Shown in pieces: positions 1 through 8,028 of a DNA stretch of 64,000 nucleotides. The stretch is from Asterias amurensis (Eukaryota; Echinodermata; Asteroidea; Forcipulatida; Asteriidae): contig NC_092654.1 in assembly GCF_032118995.1 (NCBI RefSeq), forward strand, positions 15,367,784 through 15,431,783, written 5' to 3'. The notes under the pieces are model-generated. The model worked only from the letters and a program-made list of their open reading frames with translations. It was not told where the DNA came from and searched no databases. How positions within the stretch are numbered: the stretch's first letter is position 1; the number at the start of each line of letters is the position of its first letter. Position numbers and translations under genes: made by a program.

Positions 1-110
1 TGATTATATTTGTAGAAGTTGGAAGTGACATACCCATCAAGCTTTTGTTTTTAAAATTGAATTGACTGTCAATTAAAAATGCTAAGTTGACTTTATTTGA
101 TTTGATTCAG

Positions 111-3100
111 TGTGTTAAATTTCATCCCAACTCCAACTACGTTGCTACTGGTTCAAGCGATAGGACTATTCGATTATGGGACGTACAGAATGGAAAGTGC
201 GTTCGAATCATGACTGGACACAAGGTAAGTTACAAGCCACATTTCTTAATTTTATTTTTGTATGTGATCAAATATATATTTTGTTTCATTGTGTTTTTTG
301 TTTGCGTACCCTGGTCGAAAGGGCTGGGCCTTACCATAATGGCTCTGCTTACCATAAGCACAGAATCGGCGCTTACGGAAGCAGGGAATTCTGTGCGTAC
401 GGCAAGCGTATTTCACGGGTTAGCGGCGAATTTGGGCTTCTGCGCGTGCGAATTCCAAGTTACTAGGCATTCTACGCTTACAAGGCTAGCGCAGAAATTC
501 GGGGAATCGTGATCGTAAGTGCAGAATTCGGTGGTAAGCAGAGCCATGAAATTGGGCCCTGGTCAACCAGACACAAGCAGAGTGTGCGTTCGAGTCCTGG
601 GCCCAATTTCATAACGCTGCTTCAGCAGATAATGTTGCTTAACAAGTTTGTGCTTAGCAGAAATGAGCAGGATACCAAGCACAAATGTTACATGTGATAT
701 GGTATTTTTTACTTGTACCGTATTTTCCTGCGGATAAGACGCGTCTTATCTGACTTTTTAGACCCCAAAAACATCGATGCGTCTTATCTTTCGGTGCGCC
801 TTGTCTGCTGACGATTGATTTTTTTTTTTTTTATGATCACTGCGTGAAATAAAAAATACCTTCATGTCCAATTCAAATCAACGATCTTTGTGTGAAGAAT
901 CCTTACTCAATAATGCGGTCGAACAAGGCTATTCAGACACTGAGACCGTATTTTCGTTCGAACAATGCCGCAATCCCCCAGACGGTCCAATTATTCCAAC
1001 AATGCTGCAACATGTTTATTCCCCATGACCGTGCTTTCATTCCATAATGCCGCAATGCGTCTAGCTTTCGGAACAGACGTCGGCAGCGTACAAACGTTTT
1101 TCTGTGTGGCCGGGTATTCATTCCGAAAACGATTGACAGTCAATAACTTCATACAAACGTCATTCACCCAACCGCTTTTGTGTGGTAAACTTTGAGGGTT
1201 TTTATTGTAGAGAACAACGATCTCTGAAGTGTGCTTTAGGCTGAATATTTATTGCCTCCTTTTAGACGTTTGCTTTTAAAAATTATTATGGGAACGTAGC
1301 ATTATCTTACTAGGATATGATTTGTATTTGTTTGTAGTGCCAAATAAAATAATACAACACTAGCCCAAAAAAAATAGGGAAGAAACCACATTTTATTTTA
1401 TTGAATTATTTTATTGCTTCAAAACTTCGGGTAGGAACGGTTGTTAAAATCATGGTTGCCCTTGCATGAAACTTGCCTGTAAAATCAACGATGTCCTAGT
1501 TCAGACTCGAAAATCTCTCAAAATGACACAGAAAATTAGCCCCAAAGCGCAACTGTTCCGAGGTCTGTAAATTTAATCACGCAACACAAAAGCAGATATC
1601 ACGCCTATAGTCGTTGTTACTGTGCGTGTGACAATAAATACAAGAAACATTGAACGCTAGAGGGAGTTTTGGAACAATGTAATTGCGTGAGGTTAAACGC
1701 CCTCTATTGGTAAAAATTACGCGAACCAGCAATAAACGCATTGAGACAAGACTCGACGTGTCTTTCTCCGCTAGATCCAGTGATACACTGAACGTGCAGT
1801 GACATAGATGCCCAAATAGTCACTGCTCTCAAGTCCGCAATGGAATTTGACTGCGTATCTATACGTTCAGGCTATGTCTGAGCATGGTCTGAGCATGCTT
1901 GCGCTTGGGATCCGCACAGTCACGTGGGAATTTTGGCGCATTTCCAGGCAGCGCAAATGCGAGGGCGTAGCGCAACCCGTCGGCGAACATCGCTCAATAC
2001 GGTGCCCACATTGTCTCCAACATCTGTTGTGCAATCTCGAGATTGAGCAGCGCAATCCACAGTGTACATGTGCATATCAGTGTGCATGCAGCGACATCCC
2101 GGCCTTACGATACATTACTACAAACACACGATACGTCCGTCTGTCGTTGCAATGTATCTGTATCAGCAAAGATCCTCGTTGTGGGACGTCGGATGTCCAG
2201 GGAGGCATTGTGTTCATGTTGCAAATAAAATTAACTTCAGACGGTGCGTGGACCATGGTTTCTCCCCGCTGATTGGGCCGAACTTTATGTTTTTAACAAT
2301 ATACAATGTACAGCGTTGGCTGATTGGATAAAGGTCGGTATACGTAGGTTCTCAAAGGCAACAAATTACGTCTTTGTGTCAATGTACCGACACCGGATGG
2401 CGCCAGGTGTTCTTTTGTGTGCGGTTAAACGTGCGCCTTGTGCGGCGGTGCGCCTTGTCTGCTGACGTTTGAATTTTTTTTGGACATTTTAGCGTCCTGC
2501 GCCTTGTCCGCCGAGCGTCTTATCCGCAGGAAAATACGGTAACCTTATTCTGGAAAGCTATTTTTTGTGCTGTAAAGGAAACACAGGAAATTTACCATTC
2601 CACTACTTTACCCAAATGTTGTAATAGTTTGTTCATTAGTTTTATAAATATTTTACTTTTGATATTTTTGGCCCTTTAGTACGTGTTTGTATTTTTACCT
2701 GGGTTTGTATTTTGTGTCAATGTTAAGTGACCCTTTCAGCTACTGCTGATGTTCATTTTACTTATAAATACCAACAAATAAATGCGTAAATTATTATTCT
2801 CTCCAGGGGCAGATACAAATCCTGTGTTTCTCTCCTAATGGTCACTATCTTGCTTCAGGAGGTGCCGATGCTAGAGTTCTGATATGGGAGCTAAGACATG
2901 GTCACCTAGTAGCTGAACTTACTGAACATACAGACACTGTCTACGCTCTGGCATTCTGCAGGGATGGTAGCGTACTCGCATCAGGTTGGTTTGTTTGTTT
3001 GAATGATCTTCCCACATCAAAGGAACGCGGCAAACTTCCACATAGGGATATAAACACAAAGCTGGCAACAGCCATTCTCTCTCATTCAAAGGTTGGTTTA

Positions 3101-5171
3101 CACATATCAAGAAATTGTGATTCATTAACTAGACGGCAATATTCTAGTCATTGTGAAATCAGCAGTTAGCTGGGGATTTGAACCCACAATCTTGTGATTG
3201 CAAGTCCTGCAGTCTAACCACTTGACCGAGGTTGGTTTATATCACTCCCTATGTAGCATATCACTCCCTATCTGCTCACAATCAGACTGTCACCTATGTT
3301 GATTTCACCCCAATTATGGAACAACCTCCAAGTATCCATTAGAAATTGCCAATGTTCAAGAAATCTCTTAAAACTTATTTGTATCAAATGTAATATGTTG
3401 TAGTTTAGTTCCATTGGTTTGCTTACTTATAGCGCTTTGATCTTGTCGAAAAGGCACTTTATAAATGCTCTGTTGTATGTATGTATAAATGTATGCAATA
3501 TTATGTCATTTATCTTTATAAGATAGAGTGCAGAAGCGTATTGTTAATCTTGTTGGTAAAGTGTTGGAATCAATGTTACAACCTCTTTCACTAGTTTTAC
3601 TTATTGTAAATAATGTATGTGTTTGGTGTTGATGAGAATTGATTATATCTGTGTTTACAGGTGGTATTGATCACTGCATAAAGCTATGGGATGCTAAGAA
3701 AGTAGCTACAGAAGTAGAGGCTGAAGATATGACCACAACACCTCATATAGTACAGTGAGTATTTCAAAGAACACCTTTTCAGACATCTTCAAAATAAAAA
3801 CCTGTTGAGAAACTTTTAACTAAATCAAGTAATAAACCAGAAGCTGCCGCTTCCCAGTTTGTTAAAAAATTAGGGTGTAATCCCTGGCTACATGGCAGCT
3901 TACAGTTGGTTCTGATACCCCCGAACAAAGATATTTACTAATAGGGAAATTGCCAACATAGGGATGGATATAGCTCAGTTGGTAGAGCGCTGGTTCATTA
4001 ATCCTTAGGTCATTGTTCTTTGTTCAAAGCCATACCAATAAGCTGAAATGTTACATGTTGTATAGTGCAGTGAGTGTGAGACGATACCCTCTCTATTATC
4101 ATTCTTTGTACAGTTGGAATTTGCCATCATACAATTTGTAACTTTGTGAATTGTTTATGCATAATTTGATTTCTTTTCTATTTCACATTTTATTTTTTAT
4201 TTTGTATAATTTTTCCTTATAATTTTATTTGTTTATTTTATAGTCAGTAGCATTAGAAAAGAAGGCCTTTGGACCACACATATTCGTCTAAGTTGTTCTT
4301 TTCCTGAAATGTGTTGCAGGCTCTATTATATCTTCATCCTTCGACGCCTTTATCATCTAATCATCTTCTTTACTGTTTTGTTATTATTGTCATGTAAGGT
4401 CTACCGAATAGATATCAACAATGACAAGTAAACATTTATTTTTGTGTGTACCTATAACTTCATGATGAGAAGGTTTCTTTGACAATGTTTTTCTGTTGTC
4501 GTGTTCTTTGCTTGTGTACCTTTATTCCATGTTTTTATGGGGGTGTCGTGGCCGAGCGGACAAGAGCATCAGACTCAAGTTCTGGTGGTTCATTGGGATG
4601 TGGGTCTGAATCCCGGTCATGACACTTGTGTCCTTGAGCAAGACAGTTAACCATTGCTTCTCTTCACCCGGGGGTAAAATGGGTACCTGTGAGGGCAGAG
4701 ATGGTTCATGTGAATGATTTAAGACCCAGTGACCAGGGGTAATAATGTAAGAAGCGCTTTGAGACGTCTTTCAGGCTGTGATAAAGCACTATATAAAAAT
4801 TGATTATTAATATTTTTATTTTAATGTAGTAATACTATTTATTTGGGCAAAAAGTTAACAAGAAAGTTTTTTTAATCCAGTATTTAATTCCCTGTTAAGA
4901 TCTTTGGGCTTTATGCTTGAGCTTCAATGAGTGACAGATAGGCCTATGCATGCTATATAAAAAGCCACTTTACTATTTAGATGTAAGGTGCTATATACAT
5001 GTAAGTTCTATTAACTTTTCCTATTATTATTCTGTTTCTCTATACAGATCAGAAAAGAGTAAGTTGCTACTTGGTTCTTATCCAACCAAGGCCACAGCTG
5101 TACACTATCTTCACTTTACAAGACGGAACTTACTCCTGGCTGCTGGTTCTTATACAACTGTCTCCAGTTAA
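111..5171 (+). CDS. TAF5: TAF5, TFIID subunit 5 (3' part, last four coding exons)
   Basis: Coding exons 111-224, 2807-2984, 3661-3754 and 5048-5171 (stop TAA 5169-5171); all introns are GT-AG and phases agree (0, 1, 2). They give 169 residues of the C-terminal WD40 propeller: one repeat with FHPNSNYVATGSSDRTIRLWD in the first exon, one with SPNGHYLASGGADARVLIWE in the second, and a last with DHCIKLWDAKK. The tail LLLGSYPTKATAVHYLHFTR, then RNLLLAAGSY, is the TAF5-specific C-terminus (human: LLLGTYMTKSTPVVHLHFTR), which separates it from other WD40 proteins. TAF5 scaffolds TFIID in the nucleus; its propeller holds the histone-fold TAF6-TAF9 pair. The N-terminal LisH/NTD2 part lies upstream of the window. 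The second exon's donor, GTTGGT, is weak and lies inside a SINE target-site duplication. The identity is read from memory of the family, not a search. Confidence 0.93.
318..561. mobile_element. Fold-back MITE related to family C
   Basis: Imperfect inverted ends: GGCTCTGCTTACCATAAGCA (341-360) faces TGGTAAGCAGAGCC (532-545), and the right end closes with ATGAAATTGGGCCC. The centre is richer in GC than its surroundings, with CG dinucleotides and the recurrent words GCGCTTACGG and CTACGCTTACAAGG. Confidence 0.65.
599..2575. mobile_element. Family C MITE interrupted by the TA-flanked element
   Basis: The left piece (599-715) starts GGGCCCAATTTCATA and reads CTGCTTCAGCAG..GCTTAGCAG..AGCAGGATACCA. 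The right piece (2542-2575) continues ACCTTATTCTGGAAAGCT. The two halves line up with the uninterrupted copy at 6335-6520, whose matching stretch is GACTGGTAACCTTAATCTGG. Confidence 0.75.
716..2541. mobile_element. 1.8-kb DNA transposon, 26-bp perfect TIRs, TA target site
   Basis: TACCGTATTTTCCTGCGGAT plus AAGACG at 716-741 is the exact reverse complement of 2516-2541. Both ends hold short reiterated words (GCGTCTTATC, GCGCCTTGTC[TC][GC][CG]); GTGCGCCTTGTCTGCTGACG occurs near both ends in the same orientation (796-816 and 2444-2465). Lining up with the intact family C copy at 6451-6463 shows insertion at TA with TA duplicated, so the element proper begins CCGTATTTTCC. The interior is moderately GC-rich (notably 1840-2470). 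Its longest frame, 141 codons at 1847-2272 (+), has no DDE or zinc-finger pattern I recognise, so I call it non-autonomous. Superfamily not assigned. Confidence 0.8.
2983..3238 (-). mobile_element. tRNA-derived SINE with 10-bp TSD at the TAF5 splice donor
   Basis: AGGTTGGTTT at 2983-2992 is repeated at 3229-3238. On the minus strand the element starts with a tRNA-like head (B box at about 3179-3190, reading GGGTTCAAATCC) and ends in an A-rich tail of (AAAC)n type next to 2993. The same SINE recurs at 15117, 20243, 31060 and 34775. The left direct repeat contains the last two bases of a TAF5 exon and its 5' splice site. Confidence 0.8.
3240..3500 (+). mobile_element. LINE 3'-end scrap (CR1/L2-like)
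   Basis: Reading forward, the broken frame gives a P-x-(M/L)-(E/W) ... FKKSLKTYLYQM pattern, the usual C-terminus of CR1/L2-type reverse transcriptases (FK..LKT.LF). It is followed by ATAGCGCTTTGATCTTG and ACTTTATAAATGC and a TATG-rich tail, a typical 3' end for these elements. It is dead and severely 5' truncated. Confidence 0.55.
3961..4040 (+). mobile_element. tRNA-like SINE head
   Basis: GGATATAGCTCAGTTGGTAG with GAGCGC (3965-3990) is an intact A box/D arm; GTTCAAAGCC (4022-4031) is a B-box relic. The arms between do not fold to a cloverleaf, so it is not a tRNA gene. A copy with a better B box lies at 57895-57975 on the other strand. Confidence 0.6.
4541..4810 (+). mobile_element. SINE with a tRNA-Leu(CAA)-like head
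   Basis: The head (4541-4624) begins GTGTCGTGGCCGAGCGG and closes ATGACAC: all seven acceptor positions pair (one G-T). The anticodon arm CAGACTCAAGTTCTG has the CAA anticodon of tRNA-Leu, followed by a long variable arm as in class II tRNAs. The T loop reads GGGTCTGAATCCC, two bases off a functional B box. The body reads TGTCCTTGAGCAAGACA and CACCCGGGGGTAAAATGGGT, ending AAGCGCTTTGAGACG. TTTTTAT flanks both sides (about 4533 and 4803), a possible short TSD. It lies in the last TAF5 intron, sense to the gene. Confidence 0.75.
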
Positions 5172-5755
5172 CAACATAAATGCAGGCTTTGAAATAACCC
5201 ACTGCGCACCCACAGCAATTGCCGTGATGCCCTGTGCTTTTGCTGTCCAGTACAACTTGAAATTTTCCCAGGCCTGATTCTTTCAGGCGATTGCCTCCAT
5301 GCCCTTGAAATGCTTCAGTACGTGGCAATTTACATTTTTTCTCATACGGGTGCCCCTTACCAAGGAGAAAATGCTTTGGTGCCCTTGCCCTTTTCAAAAC
5401 AAAGCATTCAGGCCCCGAGTACTCCTTATAAGAGGAAAATTGCTTTGCCCCTTCAAGGCCTGTAAATGCACTCTGGGTTTGGATTTTAATCAATTCACGT
5501 TGGATGACGTGTTGTTCTGCAAACTTTGTTTAAACAAACTGCGGCAGAGGGTTGTAACGCCTGGAACAACTGTGGATTTTCCTAAATGTTTTGGAAGAAA
5601 ACTACATCATTTTTTGTTTACCAGGCATACTTTAAAAAGTCTGAATTCAGATGAAAGTCTGAAGTTTCTCATTCCTGGTAACCCTCGATTCCAGACCTTT
5701 GTCCTGATGGTCAATAGGAGTTGATTCCAGACATAAGAGATGGTTAATAAAAAGA
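5172..5755 (+). other. TAF5 3' UTR region
   Basis: Sequence after the stop is largely repeat E (about 5207-5460). AATAAA at 5746-5751 is the first canonical poly(A) signal. Further ones lie at 6003 and 6208, so the true end is unsettled. Overlapping open frames here come from the repeat and are not genes. Confidence 0.5.
5207..5460. repeat. Repeat E copy in the TAF5 3' UTR
   Basis: It contains GGCGATTGCCTCCATGCCC, GGCAATTTACATTTTTTCTC, GGAGAAAATGCTTTGGTGCC and TTCAGGCCCC. The same order of words recurs at 7880-8020 (inverted), 24660-25200 and 29900-30830. It has no inverted ends or poly-A tail that I can see, so its class is unknown. Confidence 0.6.
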
Positions 5756-5762
5756 ATATTCA

Positions 5763-6115
5763 GGGCTCAAATTTTACACCGGACTGGAGGCCGGTAGTTT
5801 TAGTGTCGGGCCAGTTAACTCATGACTGGACGATGGGTCTTGTTATTTTAACTTGAATAATACTACCCCACTCTGTGTTATGTTGTGCTCAAATTTTGGC
5901 ATTGAATTTGATCAAATATCTTTCAATTCTATTCTACAAAGTGTAATTGACCTTTAATGACAAATGAGATAAATCTTCTCTCACAGTGTCTTTTATTTTC
6001 AAATAAATAAGAAGGAATTTATTTCAATCGTTTGGATTCTGGTCTTGTAAAAACAGTTCTGGTAAACATTTGTCCACAAGCCCTTGTGGACCCCCCCCCC
6101 AACTCAAGCCCTGAT
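5763..6115. repeat. Dispersed repeat I, first copy
   Basis: Words GGCTCAAATTTTACACCGGA, GGCCGGTAGTTTTAGTGTCG, CATGACTGGAC, TCTGGTCTTGTAAAA and TCTGGTAAACATTT occur in the same order at 16190-16545. It ends with a C9 run and CAACTCAAGCCCTG. Class unknown. Confidence 0.55.
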
Positions 6116-6334
6116 ATTACACATCCGTACAGTGCTTTACTATGAAAGAAACTACAATGTATATATATTATTTCTCTCGTTTTAAAGTTGTACATTATTT
6201 GAAGAGAAAATAAACTTTTAGAGAAAGAGAAAAAACAAACATCTTACCTCTGTACATCTTTTTATTGTTGTAATACTTTAATATTATCTCAAAATGTTGC
6301 ATCATGATTTCAATTCATACTGACTTGTCCTGGG

Positions 6335-7055
6335 CACAATTTCATACACTGCCTTGAGGCAGGAAATATTGCTTAAACATTTTCTGCTTAGCAAAAATAA
6401 GTGCAGGATACCAGTCGGAGATAATTCTTGTGACATGACATTTTGACTGGTAACCTTAATCTGGTAAGAATAATTTTGTTGTGCTTACACTTAAATACTT
6501 TAGCTCAATAAAATTGGCCCCAGGTGGCAGGAAGCACCCTATTTGAATATAAAGAAACAAATTCCCTTTGGGAAAAATTAAGATTAATGTGAATTTTAAC
6601 TGACAAAACGATACTTGAATTAATGTTATCGCTGTAACCACCAATACAATAATTTAACCAAACCTTTACACTATTGGTAAATATGTAAAAATATAAACTT
6701 AATCAATAGACCTATTGAGATACAATTTCAACATCTGACATGACTGAAAGAGCCCAGTACACAACAAATAGTGTTGTTTTGCTTACACTTGGCTTTAAGC
6801 TCTATGAAATTGGCCCCAGGTGGCACCCTATTTAAACAAAAATACCCTTTGGGAAAAAATAAGATATAAACAGTTAATGCGAATTTTAACTGAAAAACAA
6901 AACCATACTCAAAATGTTATTGCTACAAACACCATGCAATAATTTAAACCAAACAATTACAACATTGGAAGATGTAAACTTATAAACTTTATCAATATTT
7001 AAATACAAATTAAACATCTACATGTTTGGAAGAGCTCAGTTCAAAGACAATTTTT
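6335..7055. repeat. Family C MITE followed by a diverged ~300-bp tandem duplication
   Basis: 6335-6520 is a family C relative (GCACAATTTCAT..CTGCTTAGCAAAAAT..GCAGGATACCAG..GACTGGTAACC). From about 6473 the DNA runs TTTGTTGTGCTTACACTT, AAAATTGGCCCCAGGTGGCA, CCCTTTGGGAAAAA, GTGAATTTTAACTGA, CAATAATTTAACCAAAC; the same words repeat in order from about 6773 to 7050. Many substitutions and small indels make the duplication old. Confidence 0.65.
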
Positions 7056-7239
7056 GTTTGTTAAAGTTATAAATAGATAAAATATCATTTGTCTGACCAT
7101 TACTGTGTGTATGCTATTTCAAAACCCAGAAGACCCTGTCTTGACCACTGTACATGCTGCTGTGATTGTATAAAATTATTGTAAATAATAACAATGTAAA
7201 CAAAAATGTTATGTTAATAATGTTTAGCAAAACTAATCC

Positions 7240-7510
7240 TTCCATTGGTAGAATATTACCACCATTCAAACTCCTCACACTTAAGCTTGTTGCGCACACT
7301 ACATTCACCACTCGATCAAAGTGTACACAAACACAATTAGGTCATTTTCTTCAGCTGCACCAGGTATCTGGAACTCTCTACCACTTAATCTTGTCTCTGT
7401 ATCACAACATTCAAATCTCTTCTCAAAAATTATCTTATGTCACAGGTTTTCAAGGACTAATTTTGTTGCGCCTGTTTTCGTTCGGTTTGGGTTTTACTGC
7501 ATCTTGAACT
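7240..7510 (+). mobile_element. LINE reverse-transcriptase C-terminus scrap
   Basis: The forward frame at 7321-7500 encodes RSFSSAAPGIWNSLPLNLVS, matching the FS.AAP.LWNSLP..(L/I) motif near the C-terminus of CR1/L2/Jockey-clade LINE proteins. It is then followed by S..SNLFSK in place of S...FK..LKT. No catalytic RT motif precedes it, so this is a 5'-truncated fossil. Confidence 0.7.
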
Positions 7511-7525
7511 CCCAGTGTACCAAGG

Positions 7526-7655
7526 GGCCAATTTCATAGCAGTTATCAACTGGAAGCACTTTTTATTTTCCGTGCTTACTATAGCAGAAAAGTTTGCTTT
7601 TAAGCGCAAGCATATTTCACAGGTTAGCAAGAAAATTAGGCAGGCACTAGGCCTA
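7526..7655. mobile_element. Family C MITE remnant
   Basis: It starts GGGGCCAATTTCATAGCAGT and contains CGTGCTTACTATAGCAG and CATATTTCACAGGTTAGCAAG, like the interior of the element at 318-561. The right end is missing. Confidence 0.5.
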
Positions 7656-7879
7656 TAGATTTTCAGATTGTGGAAATAAGCAAATTGAGTTTTAAAAGAA
7701 CACAAACTACAATCAATATTCTGGATGAGACAATGTGAGATGTCACCGATGTGACCCTTTTTTGGGGCCTGAAAACTCTTTCGTGTAAGACACTTCATTA
7801 TTACAAAAACAAGATATAAAGTTTATGAATTATAATGCAAAGAAAGACTCATCATTAGACTTTAATTTCATATTTGAAA

Positions 7880-8028
7880 GGGCAAGGCCAGTTTCATTTT
7901 TCAATGCAAAGGGTGCCTACATTGGAGAGTCAATGGGAAACTTTTGAAGGGGCACAAAAGCCAAGACCAGGGGCAACGGAAGCCATTGCCTCATGGCTTG
8001 CGTGTAGTTCCAGGCCTGCGTTTAAACC
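7880..8028. repeat. Repeat E, inverted, forming the BEN gene's 3' flank
   Basis: AGGGTGCCTACATTGG, GGGGCACAAAAGCCAAG, GGGGCAACGGAAGCCATTGC and CCAGGCCTGCG are reverse-complement words of the copy at 29900. It abuts the BEN stop codon, so the mature 3' UTR probably contains it. Confidence 0.5.

Larger units (their letters stand above)
225..2806 (+). other. TAF5 intron, filled by nested transposons
   Basis: This 2.58-kb intron runs from donor GTAAGT (225) to acceptor CTCCAG (2806). Nearly all of it is repeat: a fold-back element, then a family C MITE split by a 1.8-kb element with 26-bp inverted ends. Open frames of 60-141 codons inside it lack any family signature. Confidence 0.8.

Noticed and set aside
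87-512. Open frame of 141 codons starting 24 bp before the first TAF5 exon
   Set aside because: Only 111-224 is coding; the frame runs through acceptor and donor sites into the intron. Its ATG is intronic.
1847-2272. 141-codon frame inside the 1.8-kb transposon
   Set aside because: No transposase motif and composition matches the surrounding element; several overlapping frames open equally.
4541-4624. Functional tRNA-Leu gene
   Set aside because: The T loop has TCT in place of TTC and a SINE body follows directly, with relatives elsewhere in the window.
5116-5724. Frames of 125 and 141 codons on both strands after the TAF5 stop
   Set aside because: They lie in repeat E and the 3' UTR; other copies of repeat E do not keep the frames.
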